DNA of 64,000 nucleotides from Sphingomonadales bacterium (GTDB taxonomy: Bacteria > Pseudomonadota > Alphaproteobacteria > Sphingomonadales > Sphingomonadaceae). The translations under genes and the position numbers were made by a program. This document shows, in pieces, positions 42,230-51,952 of the stretch. Positions within the stretch are counted from its first letter, which is position 1. Each line of letters opens with the position of its first letter. The stretch spans positions 62,001 to 126,000 of the forward strand of contig JANYGX010000009.1 in the NCBI GenBank assembly GCA_025362295.1, given 5' to 3'. A model generated the notes under the pieces. It worked only from the letters and a program-made list of their open reading frames with translations. It had not been told where the DNA came from and did no database searches.

Positions 42230-44020
42230 ATGACAACGGACAGTTACAAGATTATCGATCACACCTATGATGCTGTGGTGATTGGTGCAGGCGGCTCGGG
42301 CCTTCGCGCCACCATGGGCATTGCCGAATCCGGCCTCAAGACCGCCTGCATCACCAAGGTGTTCCCCACCCGCTCGCATACAGTCGCAGCGCAGGGCGGC
42401 ATTGCCGCCTCTCTCGGCAACATGGGGGCCGACCACTGGACATGGCACATGTATGATACGGTGAAGGGCTCGGACTGGCTCGGCGACCAGGACGCGATTG
42501 AATATCTGTGCCGCGAGGCGCCAGCCGCTGTGTATGAACTCGAACATTTCGGCGTGCCGTTCAGCCGCACGGAAGAGGGCAAGATTTATCAGCGGCCATT
42601 TGGCGGCATGATGCAGAACATGGGCGCTGGCCCGCCCGCCCAGCGCACGTGCGCCGCTGCCGACCGCACCGGCCACGCCATGCTGCACGCGCTCTACCAG
42701 CAGAGCCTGAAATACGCTGCGGATTTTTACATCGAATATTTCGCCATCGACCTCATTATGGAAAACGGCGAATGCCGCGGGGTGATCGCCATGTGCATGG
42801 AAGACGGCACCATCCACCGCTTCCGCTCGCATCAGGTGGTGCTGGCCACCGGCGGCTATGGTCGCGCCTATTTTTCCGCCACATCCGCCCACACCTGCAC
42901 TGGCGATGGTGGCGGCATGGCGGTGCGCGCTGGCATTCCGCTGCAGGACATGGAGTTTGTGCAGTTTCACCCGACCGGCATCTACGGCGCTGGCGTGCTT
43001 ATCACCGAAGGCTCGCGTGGCGAAGGCGGCTACCTCACCAACTCAACCGGTGAGCGCTTCATGGAGCGCTACGCGCCATCAGCGAAAGATCTGGCATCGC
43101 GGGACGTTGTGAGCCGCTCGATGGCCAAGGAAATCCGCGAGGGGCGCGGTGTCGGTGAGCACGGCGACCACATTCACCTGCACCTAAACCATATCGATCC
43201 CGCCATTCTGGCTGAGCGCTTGCCCGGCATATCGGAAACTGCGAAAATTTTTGCTGGCGTTGATGTGCGCAAGGAGCCCATCCCCGTCGTGCCGACCGTG
43301 CACTATAACATGGGCGGCATCCCGACCAACTATCACGGCGAGGTGGTGACGCTAAAAGATGGCAACCCAGACTCCGTGGTGCCCGGCCTGTTTGCTGTCG
43401 GCGAAGCCGCATGTGTGTCGGTGCACGGGGCCAACCGGTTGGGTTCGAATTCGTTGATTGACCTTGTGGTGTTTGGCCGTGCGACCGGCCACCGCATTGC
43501 CGAAATCAACAAACCGGGTGAAGCGCAAAAGCCCCTGCCAACAGATTCAGCCGATATGACGCTCGGCAGGCTCGATGGTTTCCGCAACTCAAAAGGCGGC
43601 ACGCCGACAGCACAAATTCGCGCTGCCATGCAGCGCACCATGCAATCGAACGCTGGGGTGTTCCGCACCACTGAAATTCTCGACGAGGGCATTCGCAAAA
43701 TTGATGCGGTCTATCAAAATATGGCTGACATCGGCATCACCGATCGGTCGCTAGTCTGGAACACCGATCTTATCGAGACGCTGGAACTCGACAATATGAT
43801 CAGCCAGTCCGTGCTCACCATACACCAAGCGCACAACCGCCACGAAAGCCGCGGCGCGCACATGCATGAGGATTTCGAGAACCGCAACGATGACGAGTGG
43901 ATGAAGCATTCCATCGGCTGGTTCCGCGACGGTGCGGTAGAGCTCGCATACCGTCCTGTGCACACACACACGCTGACCAGCGAGATTGAGTATATCAAGC
44001 CCAAGGTGCGGAGTTATTGA
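42230..44020 (+). CDS. sdhA: succinate dehydrogenase flavoprotein subunit
   Basis: Catalytic subunit linking the TCA cycle to quinone reduction. The FAD motif [18 protein letters not shown] (about 16-33), the FAD-attachment [16 protein letters not shown] (about 49-64) and the active-site HPTGIYGAG and [12 protein letters not shown] segments are all present. Its 596 residues are full length. The usual downstream sdhB is missing: the next genes are a coiled-coil protein and an AHSA1-like protein. Confidence 0.97.
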   Translation: MTTDSYKIIDHTYDAVVIGAGGSGLRATMGIAESGLKTACITKVFPTRSHTVAAQGGIAASLGNMGADHWTWHMYDTVKGSDWLGDQDAIEYLCREAPAAVYELEHFGVPFSRTEEGKIYQRPFGGMMQNMGAGPPAQRTCAAADRTGHAMLHALYQQSLKYAADFYIEYFAIDLIMENGECRGVIAMCMEDGTIHRFRSHQVVLATGGYGRAYFSATSAHTCTGDGGGMAVRAGIPLQDMEFVQFHPTGIYGAGVLITEGSRGEGGYLTNSTGERFMERYAPSAKDLASRDVVSRSMAKEIREGRGVGEHGDHIHLHLNHIDPAILAERLPGISETAKIFAGVDVRKEPIPVVPTVHYNMGGIPTNYHGEVVTLKDGNPDSVVPGLFAVGEAACVSVHGANRLGSNSLIDLVVFGRATGHRIAEINKPGEAQKPLPTDSADMTLGRLDGFRNSKGGTPTAQIRAAMQRTMQSNAGVFRTTEILDEGIRKIDAVYQNMADIGITDRSLVWNTDLIETLELDNMISQSVLTIHQAHNRHESRGAHMHEDFENRNDDEWMKHSIGWFRDGAVELAYRPVHTHTLTSEIEYIKPKVRSY

Positions 44021-44080
44021 TTGAGCTTGACAATGTACGCTCTTTGTTCTAACGGGAAATTGTTTTGTTGGAGGTAAGTT

Positions 44081-44461
44081 TTGTTAGCTGTCGCGATTGA
44101 CACACTGCGTTATTCAAAAAAGCTACAAGCCGCCGGTGTGTCGCCACAACAGGCGGATGCGCAGGCCGAGGCTTTGTCCGAAGCTGTGCGCGATGCTATT
44201 GCGACAAAATCCGATGTGAGTGATCTTCGTAACGAATTGAAGCATGATATAGCTGAACTTAGAGCAGAAATGAAGCATGAGATTGCTGAACTAAGAGCAG
44301 AAGTGAAGCATGACATTGCTGAACTAAGAGCAGAAATGAAGCAGGAGATTGCTTTACTGCGAACCGAAATCAAGGATATTCAGGTCACCATGCTCAAATG
44401 GATTATCCCGCTCATGCTGGCACAAGCCGCGGCCGTTGTCTCACTGGTGCACATGCACTGA
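44081..44461 (+). CDS. small coiled-coil membrane protein (DUF1640/CCDC90-like)
   Basis: A 126-residue protein starting at TTG with a strong GGAGG 6 nt upstream. The N-terminal part LRYSKKLQAAGVSPQQADAQ resembles DUF1640 (CCDC90-type) proteins. A long coiled coil (about 48-100) is made of 11-residue repeats of the form IAELRAEMKHE. A C-terminal membrane segment (about 106-124) ends the protein. The function of the bacterial members is not established. It takes the place where sdhB would be expected. Confidence 0.7.
   Translation: MLAVAIDTLRYSKKLQAAGVSPQQADAQAEALSEAVRDAIATKSDVSDLRNELKHDIAELRAEMKHEIAELRAEVKHDIAELRAEMKQEIALLRTEIKDIQVTMLKWIIPLMLAQAAAVVSLVHMH
44252..44350 (+). repeat. 33-nt tandem repeat inside coiled-coil gene
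   Basis: Three near-identical 33-nt units begin at 44252, 44285 and 44318 (GCTGAACT-AGAGCAGAA...), and a diverged fourth begins at 44351. Each encodes an 11-residue coiled-coil turn. Near-identity at DNA level suggests recent expansion. Confidence 0.85.
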
Positions 44462-44502
44462 GGGTAGAGAGTGACGTCGCGAATCAAGTTTACGGAGTCA
44501 TA

Positions 44503-44985
44503 ATGAAAAACCACATAACGACAGAGCGAAAGTCCGATCGTGAAATGATTGTGACGCGAGGCTTCGACGCGCCAGTGCATATTGTGTTTGAACCGTGGAC
44601 CAAGCCTGAACTGTTCAGGCAGTGGTGGGTGCCGAAGTCATATGGCTTGTCCCTTTTAAGCTGCGAGATGGATGTGCGTGTCGGTGGCAGATACCGGCTT
44701 GAATTTCGCCACCCTGCAGCAGAACAGCCGATGGCGTTCTTTGGCACATACACCGACGTGATCACAAACGCTTGCATAGCGTGGACCAATGAGGAAAGTG
44801 AAAGCGGCGCAGTCACCACGGTGACCTTTGAGGAACGGGGTGGCAAGACACACCTCATCATCCACGACCTCTATCCCTCGAAGGACGCTCTTGACAGCGA
44901 GATCAGCTCCGGGGCATCGGCAGGGATGGGCGAGACACTAGACCAGCTGGAAACGTTCATCGTCACTATAATGAAATTCATATAA
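44503..44985 (+). CDS. SRPBCC/AHSA1-like protein
   Basis: A 160-residue member of the START/Bet v1-like fold. VTRGFDAPVHIVFEPWTKPELFRQWW at the N-terminus, DVRVGGRYRLEF in the middle and MGETLDQLETFI at the end are typical of AHSA1-domain (activator of Hsp90 ATPase homologue) proteins of bacteria. I use the ATG at 44503, preceded by GGAG; the frame opens further upstream but overlaps the previous gene. The ligand is unknown. Confidence 0.85.
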   Translation: MKNHITTERKSDREMIVTRGFDAPVHIVFEPWTKPELFRQWWVPKSYGLSLLSCEMDVRVGGRYRLEFRHPAAEQPMAFFGTYTDVITNACIAWTNEESESGAVTTVTFEERGGKTHLIIHDLYPSKDALDSEISSGASAGMGETLDQLETFIVTIMKFI

Positions 44986-45004
44986 ATTGATTATATGATT
45001 TTCA

Positions 45005-45132
45005 CTATAGGTCTTTGTTATCGTTCGCCTTGTCCCGATAAAATGATGCTCATTTTATTGGGGGCTCGCTATAGGTCTTTGTTATCGTTCGCCTTATCCC
45101 GATAAAATGATGCTCATTTTATCGGGGGCTCG
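45005..45132 (+). repeat. 64-bp repeat family B, two tandem units
   Basis: Units 45005-45068 and 45069-45132 differ at two positions. Each has CTATAGGTCTTTGTTATCG, TTCGCCTT, then a hairpin CCCGATAAAATGA-TGC-TCATTTTAT(T/C)GGG and GGCTCG. They fill most of the gap between convergent AHSA1-like and nusB genes. A third, inverted unit is at 15594-15657. Confidence 0.9.
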
Positions 45133-45192
45133 CTATATGATAACAGCCGAGAAATTCCACTTTCTGTTTACGTGAAGAATAATTATGTGCGT

Positions 45193-45669
45193 TTACTGCA
45201 CGCTTTCTTTAATTCGCCCCAAAGTGCGGGCCTCGGCATCCAACACACCGTTGACGAATGAGGCTTCGGCACGGTCGAAGAAGGATTTTGCCACTTCGAC
45301 ATATTCACTGATGATAACGCCTGTCGGCACATCAACACGGGCCAGCAACTCGTAGCTTGCGGCGCGCAATATTTGCAAAAGCGATTTATCAAGCCGTGCG
45401 AGTGTCCAGCCTTGTGACAGGTGCGCGCTTACCAGTGCATCAATCTCAGCACTGCGGGCGCAGGTGCCATCGACCACATCAGCGAACCAGTCATTGTCCA
45501 CTTTGGTATCGTCCCCACCTTCAATCGCCTTGCCAAGCCGGTGGTGGCGAAATTCGGTGATGATACGTGCCGGTGTGCTCTCCGACATTGACAGTTGATA
45601 CAGTGCCTGCACAGCGGCCAAGCGCGCGGCACTGCGTGGATTGATGGCATCTGTTTTGATATCGGTCAT
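45193..45669 (-). CDS. nusB: transcription antitermination factor NusB
   Basis: Joins NusA, NusE and NusG on boxA RNA for rRNA antitermination. The all-helical protein has [18 protein letters not shown] at the start and [34 protein letters not shown] and SFVNGVLDA in the second half, all conserved. Its 158 residues are normal. Its ATG overlaps the ribH stop by 4 nt, the usual ribH-nusB pairing. Confidence 0.96.
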   Translation of the reverse strand: MTDIKTDAINPRSAARLAAVQALYQLSMSESTPARIITEFRHHRLGKAIEGGDDTKVDNDWFADVVDGTCARSAEIDALVSAHLSQGWTLARLDKSLLQILRAASYELLARVDVPTGVIISEYVEVAKSFFDRAEASFVNGVLDAEARTLGRIKESVQ

Positions 45670-46103
45670 CGGGCGAGCAAAAACTGTTTGCGCAACGCCA
45701 GCATCGCCAGTGCTGCACGAGCCGCCCCGCCGCCTTTATCCTCGCCGCCGCGTTTGGCACGCGCCCAGGCTTGCTGCTCGTTTTCTGTGGTGAGAATGCC
45801 ATTGCCTATGGCAAGCTTGCTGGTGATTGTAAGGTCCATAAGAGCGCGAGCACTTTCGTTCGAGACAATGTCATAATGCGTGGTCTCACCGCGCATCACC
45901 ACACCAAGCGCCACATAGGCATGGTATCTGCCGGTGGTCGCCGCCATGGCAATGGCACCAGGAATTTCGAGGGCGCCAGGCACGGTAAGTGTTTCGTGCG
46001 TTGCACCGGCAGCATCAAGCGCTGCCACTGCACCTGCCGCAAGCGCATCGAGAAGCCCGTCGTAAAACCGCGCTTCAACAATCAGCACATGCGGGGTTAC
46101 CAT
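45666..46103 (-). CDS. ribH: 6,7-dimethyl-8-ribityllumazine synthase
   Basis: Condenses the ribityl-aminouracil with dihydroxybutanone phosphate in riboflavin synthesis. It has [28 protein letters not shown] and the active-site [17 protein letters not shown]. Its 145 residues are normal. It overlaps the upstream ribB-type gene by 7 nt and nusB by 4 nt. Confidence 0.96.
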   Translation of the reverse strand: MVTPHVLIVEARFYDGLLDALAAGAVAALDAAGATHETLTVPGALEIPGAIAMAATTGRYHAYVALGVVMRGETTHYDIVSNESARALMDLTITSKLAIGNGILTTENEQQAWARAKRGGEDKGGGAARAALAMLALRKQFLLAR

Positions 46104-47230
46104 GGCTTGACGGTCCGCTCTTCAACCACGTTGAGGCCATAGCCATCGAGGCCAATGATATGGCGATGCGCGTTGGTCAGCAAGATCATGTCACGGACGC
46201 CAAGATCGACCAGAATTTGCGCGCCAATACCGTAATCGCGGAGCAACCCGTCCACGTCAGCGGGAGCATCACTCTCACGCGCCAGCATGGTTTCACTCAG
46301 CCGGTTGGGCCGCACATCGCGGATGATGACAACGATGCCGCTGCCATGCGTGTTGATGTCGCGCATGGCCCGCTGCAACAGCCCATCGCGGCCGCGCGCC
46401 TCGCCCAGAATATCGTCGAACATCGAAAGCGCGTGCATCCGCACCATCACCGGCCGAGCGGGGTCGATGGTGCCTTTCACCAGCACCAGATGCTCGGCAT
46501 ATTCCGCTTTGTTGGCATAGACTTTGGCCGTCCAATCGCCACTGAAGGTTGACGTGAAATCATTTTCAGCCAGGCACTCCACCAGATGATCCTTGCGGCG
46601 GCGATAGGCAATAAGATCGGCAATGGTCGCAACTTTCATGTTGTGCAGCTGGGCAAAACTGATGAGGTCCGGCAGCCGTGCCATGGTGCCATCATCGTTC
46701 ATGATCTCACAAATCACGCCAGCCGGAATAAGACCAGCGAGGCGCGCGATATCAACAGCGGCTTCCGTGTGGCCAGCCCGCACCAGGGTGCCGCCATCGC
46801 GCGCCATCAACGGAAACACGTGGCCTGGTGTGACGATATCGCCTTTGCCTTTTGTCGGGTCGATCGCCACAGCCACCGTGCGGGCGCGGTCAGCGGCTGA
46901 GATGCCGGTGGTCACCCCTTCGCGCGCTTCGATCGACACTGTAAACGCTGTCTGGTGGCGCGTGCCATTGGCAGCAGCCATCATGGGAATATCCAACTCA
47001 CGGATACGCTCGGATGTCAGCGACAAACAAATCAATCCGCGTGCGTGCTTGGCCATGAAATTGATCACATCGGGCGTTGCCATTTGTGCCGGGATAACTA
47101 TATCACCCTCGTTCTCACGGTCTTCATCATCGACCAGAATGAACATGCGGCCGTTTCGTGCTTCTTCGATGATTTCATCAATCGACGATAATGCCAGCGA
47201 ATAGCTCTGCATGATTTCCTGCGGTTTCAT
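46097..47230 (-). CDS. ribB: 3,4-dihydroxy-2-butanone 4-phosphate synthase with degenerate RibA domain
   Basis: The N-terminal domain (about 10-210) makes the four-carbon riboflavin precursor: [34 protein letters not shown] and [14 protein letters not shown] are all intact. The C-terminal domain aligns in layout with GTP cyclohydrolase II but has lost the three zinc cysteines (the region reads [19 protein letters not shown]). A true RibA must be encoded elsewhere. The gene overlaps ribE by 4 nt and ribH by 7 nt. Confidence 0.93.
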   Translation of the reverse strand: MKPQEIMQSYSLALSSIDEIIEEARNGRMFILVDDEDRENEGDIVIPAQMATPDVINFMAKHARGLICLSLTSERIRELDIPMMAAANGTRHQTAFTVSIEAREGVTTGISAADRARTVAVAIDPTKGKGDIVTPGHVFPLMARDGGTLVRAGHTEAAVDIARLAGLIPAGVICEIMNDDGTMARLPDLISFAQLHNMKVATIADLIAYRRRKDHLVECLAENDFTSTFSGDWTAKVYANKAEYAEHLVLVKGTIDPARPVMVRMHALSMFDDILGEARGRDGLLQRAMRDINTHGSGIVVIIRDVRPNRLSETMLARESDAPADVDGLLRDYGIGAQILVDLGVRDMILLTNAHRHIIGLDGYGLNVVEERTVKPW

Positions 47231-47844
47231 AACGGCATCTCCCTCAGTCGCGCCACGTAACGTGCCAGCGTATCAATTTCGAGATTGACACTGTCACCCG
47301 CTTCCGCTGCACTAAAGGTTGTCCACGCCAGTGTGTGCGGAATAATATTAACACCGAATGAGCAGGCATCCGCGCTGTCCGCCACGGTGTTGACCGTCAA
47401 CGATGTGCCGTTGATGCAAATCGATCCTTTGGGGGCAATAAACCCGGCGATAAATTTGGGCGCGCGAATGACAAAGCGTTGCGATCCGCCGTCCTGTGTG
47501 ACGCTGGTGATCTCGCCGATGCAATCAACATGACCTGAGACAATGTGACCGCCAAGCTCATCGCTGACCTTGAGCGCACGTTCAAGATTGATGCGGGTGC
47601 CGGTTTTGCAGTGGCCCAAAGCAGATTTTGAAAGCGTTTCGGCGGAAACATCAACAGCAAACCAGTCTGTGCCTTTGTCAACCACGGTCAGGCAAACACC
47701 CGAGCAGCAGATCGATGCACCGATATCGACATCGGTCATATCATACGCGCTTGTAATGCTGAGGCGCATGTCGCCCTGCGCTTCAACGCTGTGCGCTTTC
47801 ATAAAGCGCACTGTGCCAATGTCCGTAATAATACCCGTAAACAT
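47227..47844 (-). CDS. ribE: riboflavin synthase alpha chain
   Basis: Dismutates two ribityllumazine molecules to riboflavin. The two repeated barrels are clear: MFTGIITDIGTVR with GASICCSGVCLTVV, then HIVSGHVDCIGEI with GSICINGTSLTVN. Its 205 residues are normal. The gene is third in order within ribD-ribE-ribB-ribH-nusB counted from the promoter side after ribD. Confidence 0.96.
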   Translation of the reverse strand: MFTGIITDIGTVRFMKAHSVEAQGDMRLSITSAYDMTDVDIGASICCSGVCLTVVDKGTDWFAVDVSAETLSKSALGHCKTGTRINLERALKVSDELGGHIVSGHVDCIGEITSVTQDGGSQRFVIRAPKFIAGFIAPKGSICINGTSLTVNTVADSADACSFGVNIIPHTLAWTTFSAAEAGDSVNLEIDTLARYVARLREMPL

Positions 47845-47847
47845 TTA

Positions 47848-48864
47848 CTAGCTTTCTCTCACTCTGGTGAAAATGTCCAGCCTGTCTGTGCCCAGCGGCA
47901 CACTGTCTATCGGTTGCCAGCGCTGGTGCGCGGCTGCGAGGTTGGCCAGTGCCAGATCGTGCACCGCCCGTTTGCCAGCCCCAAGCACTATGGGCGCACG
48001 GTAAAGCATGAGCCTGTCAATCAGATCGGCCTGCAAAAACGCCGCAGCGAGGCCAGCACCGCCCTCGACCTGCACATGCATCATGCCTCGTTCGTTGAGG
48101 GCCGCCAGAATTGTCGCAGGTTCACGGGTGTTGATGAGCAGGGTGCGCGGGTTGCTGGCAAGCTTAAGGTGCGCCGGAATTGACGGCAAGTCCTGCGAGA
48201 CAACCACTGGCACAGGCGAGCGGTACTCTAATCCCGGCAGCCGCACGTCCAACGCTGGATCGTCGGCTTCAAGAGTACCGCGACCAATGATGATCGCATC
48301 AATGCGGCTGCGCTCAAGATGCGCATGCGCCCGCGCCTGTGCGCCGGTGATCCACTGGCTTTCGCTGTTCGTTGTGGCGATATAACCATCAAGCGACATC
48401 GCAAGTTTAAGCGTCACCATTGGCCGATTGTGCAGGAGCCGGATGAGGTACGGCTGCAACTGCTGCGCGGCTTCCTTGGCACAAACACCTGTGGTGACAG
48501 CAATGCCCGCATCCTTCAACATGGCAACGCCTTTGCCGGCGGTGCGCGGGTCGGGGTCGGCAAGCGCAATCACCACGCGTTCAACACCGGCACGGATCAA
48601 ACTTTCGGCACAAGCAGGGCCGCGGCGGCTGTGGTGAGCACAGGGTTCGAGTGTGACATAGGCGGTGGCGCTTTTGGCTTGCTCACCTGCGTGTGTCAGC
48701 GCCATGGCCTCAGCGTGCGGCCTGCCACCACCCTGCGTGTGACCGCGACCGACGATGCATTCTTTATTGACGATTATGCAGCCGACGGACGGGTTGGGAT
48801 TGGTACGCGCACACCCGCGCCCAGCAAGCGCTAGGGCAGCGTGCATGAGGCGATAGTCGATCAT
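47848..48864 (-). CDS. ribD: bifunctional riboflavin deaminase/reductase RibD
   Basis: The N-terminal deaminase has the zinc motif HAEAMAL and PCAHHSRRGPAC. The C-terminal reductase has PMVTLKLAMSLDGYIAT, DAIIIGRGTLEADDP and VEGGAGLAAAFL. I start it at the ATG at 48864 (MIDYRLMHAAL); a longer frame to 48912 would translate a small hairpin repeat. GGAGAGG within that repeat lies about 13 nt upstream. No FMN riboswitch motif is visible in the 64 nt between uvrA and this gene. Confidence 0.93.
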   Translation of the reverse strand: MIDYRLMHAALALAGRGCARTNPNPSVGCIIVNKECIVGRGHTQGGGRPHAEAMALTHAGEQAKSATAYVTLEPCAHHSRRGPACAESLIRAGVERVVIALADPDPRTAGKGVAMLKDAGIAVTTGVCAKEAAQQLQPYLIRLLHNRPMVTLKLAMSLDGYIATTNSESQWITGAQARAHAHLERSRIDAIIIGRGTLEADDPALDVRLPGLEYRSPVPVVVSQDLPSIPAHLKLASNPRTLLINTREPATILAALNERGMMHVQVEGGAGLAAAFLQADLIDRLMLYRAPIVLGAGKRAVHDLALANLAAAHQRWQPIDSVPLGTDRLDIFTRVRES

Positions 48865-48876
48865 TCGCTTCAAATT

Positions 48877-48899
48877 CCTCTCCGCCTCAAGGAGAGAGG
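48877..48899. repeat. short hairpin fragment in the ribD leader
   Basis: CCTCTCC-GCCTCAA-GGAGAGAGG resembles the terminal stems of family A repeats. It sits in the 64-nt gap between uvrA and ribD and contributes the purine-rich stretch nearest the ribD start. Confidence 0.4.
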
Positions 48900-48928
48900 G
48901 CAGTGTTTGCATGCCTTAAAAAAAGGCA

Positions 48929-51823
48929 TCACTTTTTCTTGCCTTTCCGGGCATCAAGCGCCTTGCCTGTCTCTACCTTTCCCAAGAGCGCCTGCAAATA
49001 CCCCCCAGTGTAGCTCTTCGCATTCGCAGCCACACTTTCCGGCGTGCCGATCGCTACGATTTCGCCGCCACGTGTGCCGCCACCCGGCCCCAGATCGATC
49101 ACCCAGTCAGCGGTTTTGATCACTTCGAGATTGTGCTCGATCACCACCACGGTGTTGCCGGTGTTGACGAGAGCATGGAGCACCTCCAGCAATTTGCGCA
49201 CATCCTCAAAATGCAAACCGGTGGTGGGTTCATCGAGAATGTAAAGCGTCTGGCCCGTCGCCCGGCGCGAAAGTTCTTTCGCGAGTTTCACCCGTTGGGC
49301 TTCACCGCCGGAGAGTGTTGTTGCTTGCTGGCCGACCTGAATATACCCAAGGCCCACTTCGTGCAGCATGGCAAGCTTGTCTCTAATCGGCGGCACCGCC
49401 TTGAAAAACTCCACACCGTCTTCAACGGTCATGGCCAGCACATCCGCAATGGATTTGCCCTTGAATTTCACATCGAGGGTTTCGCGGTTATAGCGGGCAC
49501 CTTTGCAGATGTCGCACGTTACATACACATCGGGCAGAAAGTGCATTTCGATTTTCAGCACACCGTCGCCTTCGCAGGCCTCGCAGCGCCCGCCTTTGAC
49601 GTTAAAAGAGAAGCGCCCCGGCTTGTAGCCACGCGCCAGACTCTCCGGCATGCCAGCAAACCAGTCGCGGATGGGCGTGAAGGCACCGGTGTAGGTCGCT
49701 GGGTTGGAGCGCGGCGTGCGGCCAATCGGCGATTGGTCAATATCGATAATTTTATCGAGATGCTCAAGCCCGTCGATACTGTCGTGCTCACCGGCATGGA
49801 CCCGGGTGCCGTTCAGTTTTCGTGCAGCGGCATTGAACAATGTGTCAATCGTCAGGGTTGATTTGCCAGAGCCCGACACACCGGTGATGCAGGTGAGCGT
49901 GCCCAATGGAATTTTTGCTGTCACATTTTTGAGGTTGTTGGCCCTGGCGCCTTTGATGGTGATGGATTTACCAGACCCCTTGCGGCGCGCGGCTGGCACA
50001 GGCACCGAGCGCCGGCCTGACAGATACATGCCAGTGACTGAGCGCTCACTTTTCAAAATATCTTTGAGCGAGCCTTCAGCAATCACCTCGCCGCCGTGCA
50101 CACCCGCACCCGGCCCCATATCGATGATGTAATCAGCGCTGCGGATGGCATCTTCATCATGTTCAACCACCAGCACGGAGTTGCCGAGATCGCGCAAGCG
50201 CTTCAGCGTGATGAGCAGCCGGTCGTTGTCCCGCTGATGCAATCCGATTGAGGGCTCATCGAGCACATAAAGCACACCAGTAAGGCCTGCACCAATTTGC
50301 GAGGCCAGCCGGATGCGCTGGCTCTCACCGCCAGATAGTGTGCCGGACGCCCGGTTGAGATTGAGATAATCGAGGCCGACATTGTTGAGAAAGCCGAGCC
50401 GCTCGATAATTTCTTTCAGGATCTTATCAGCAATCTGGGCTTTCTGGCCATCAAGTTTGGTTTGCAACTGCTGGAACCAAAGCAGCGCATCGCTCACCGA
50501 TTTTTCGACCACAAACGCGATGTGCTGGGTATCAATTTTAATGGCCAAAGCTTCCGGTTTTAGCCGTGCACCCTTACAGGTGTCGCAGTGCGTGCTCGAT
50601 TGATAGCGCGACAGCTCATCACGCATCCAGTTGCTTTCTGTATCGCGCCAGCGCCGGTCAAGATTGTTGATAACCCCTTCAAAGGGTTTTTTCACTTCAT
50701 ATTTCTTGCGGCCATCCTCAAACATCAGGGTAATCTCCCGCTCACCACTGCCGTAAAGAATGACCTCCTGAATTTTTTCAGATAAATCCTGCCACGGTGT
50801 ACGCATGGAAAAACGGTAGCTGCGCGCAATACTTTCAAGTGTCTGCAAATAATAGGCTGAAGGCTGTGTCGAACGTGACCACGGCGCAACAGCCCCTTCG
50901 TTCAGTGAAAGGCTTGTATCGGGCACAACCATATCAGGGTCAAAAAACAATTCCTCACCCAGCCCGTCACACTGCGGACACGCCCCGTGTGGGCTGTTGA
51001 ACGAAAACAGGCGCGGCTCGATTTCGGCAATGGTGAAACCACTCACAGGGCAAGCAAATTTCTCCGAGAACAGGATGCGCTCAGCGTCGCCTTTTTTGGT
51101 TTTGGCATCAGCCAGTTCAGCGACCGCTAAACCCTCTGCCAGTTTCAGTGCCGATTCAAAACTGTCGGCCAGCCTTTGTTCGAGGCCTGGCTTCACCACA
51201 ATCCGGTCTACCACCACATCGATGTCGTGCTTGAACTTTTTATCAAGCGTTGGCACATCAGCAATGTCGTAAAACGCGCCGTCCACCTTGACCCGCTGAA
51301 AACCCTGGCGTTGATAATCCGCAAACTCCTTGCGGTATTCACCTTTGCGGCCGCGCACCACCGGTGCGAGCAAAAACAACCGCGTATCGACCGGCAGGGC
51401 CATCACCCGGTCTACCATCTGGCTAACGGTTTGCGCCTCAATCGGCAGGCCCGTGGTTGGCGAGTAGGGCACACCAACACGCGCCCATAGCAGCCGCATA
51501 TAATCGTAAATTTCAGTGACCGTTGCCACTGTCGAGCGCGGGTTTTTCGACGTGGTTTTTTGCTCGATTGAAATTGCCGGTGACAGCCCGTCGATATGGT
51601 CAACATCCGGCTTCGATTGCATTTCAAGAAACTGCCGTGCGTAGGCCGACAGGCTTTCCACATAGCGCCTTTGGCCTTCGGCATAAATGGTATCGAACGC
51701 CAGCGAGCTTTTGCCAGAACCCGACAACCCCGTGATGACCACCAGTTGATCACGTGGGATATCAATGTTGATATTTTTAAGGTTGTGCTCGCGGGCCCCG
51801 CGAATGGCAATATGGGTGAGCAT
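48929..51823 (-). CDS. uvrA: excinuclease ABC subunit A
   Basis: Damage-sensing ATPase of nucleotide excision repair. Two ABC modules are present: Walker [10 protein letters not shown] (about 33-41) and GVSGSGKST (about 650), with signatures [15 protein letters not shown] and [15 protein letters not shown]. Zinc modules include [24 protein letters not shown] and CDICKGAR. Its 964 residues are full length. It lies upstream of the rib operon on the same strand. Confidence 0.97.
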   Translation of the reverse strand: MLTHIAIRGAREHNLKNINIDIPRDQLVVITGLSGSGKSSLAFDTIYAEGQRRYVESLSAYARQFLEMQSKPDVDHIDGLSPAISIEQKTTSKNPRSTVATVTEIYDYMRLLWARVGVPYSPTTGLPIEAQTVSQMVDRVMALPVDTRLFLLAPVVRGRKGEYRKEFADYQRQGFQRVKVDGAFYDIADVPTLDKKFKHDIDVVVDRIVVKPGLEQRLADSFESALKLAEGLAVAELADAKTKKGDAERILFSEKFACPVSGFTIAEIEPRLFSFNSPHGACPQCDGLGEELFFDPDMVVPDTSLSLNEGAVAPWSRSTQPSAYYLQTLESIARSYRFSMRTPWQDLSEKIQEVILYGSGEREITLMFEDGRKKYEVKKPFEGVINNLDRRWRDTESNWMRDELSRYQSSTHCDTCKGARLKPEALAIKIDTQHIAFVVEKSVSDALLWFQQLQTKLDGQKAQIADKILKEIIERLGFLNNVGLDYLNLNRASGTLSGGESQRIRLASQIGAGLTGVLYVLDEPSIGLHQRDNDRLLITLKRLRDLGNSVLVVEHDEDAIRSADYIIDMGPGAGVHGGEVIAEGSLKDILKSERSVTGMYLSGRRSVPVPAARRKGSGKSITIKGARANNLKNVTAKIPLGTLTCITGVSGSGKSTLTIDTLFNAAARKLNGTRVHAGEHDSIDGLEHLDKIIDIDQSPIGRTPRSNPATYTGAFTPIRDWFAGMPESLARGYKPGRFSFNVKGGRCEACEGDGVLKIEMHFLPDVYVTCDICKGARYNRETLDVKFKGKSIADVLAMTVEDGVEFFKAVPPIRDKLAMLHEVGLGYIQVGQQATTLSGGEAQRVKLAKELSRRATGQTLYILDEPTTGLHFEDVRKLLEVLHALVNTGNTVVVIEHNLEVIKTADWVIDLGPGGGTRGGEIVAIGTPESVAANAKSYTGGYLQALLGKVETGKALDARKGKKK

Positions 51824-51952
51824 TATCGTGTACTTTATAGAGTCTGGTCAGAACTGGGTGATAATTGTTATCATTGGAATAGTATAGATAGTGGCAGATA
51901 GCGCGTTTGACCAGAGACCGGCGTGACCCCTTGCGCAAAACACACGCTGCAT

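Noticed and set aside
42203-42970. A 255-codon minus-strand frame opposite sdhA.
   Set aside because: It is a shadow of sdhA, with no ribosome site or recognisable domain.
44252-44370. Possible CRISPR-like array.
   Set aside because: The 33-nt units are contiguous, in frame and coding, with no spacers and no cas genes nearby.
45005-45132. Possible pair of ordinary intrinsic terminators.
   Set aside because: The stems are long but are followed by G runs, not T runs, and the whole 64-bp unit recurs elsewhere, so a repeat family explains more.
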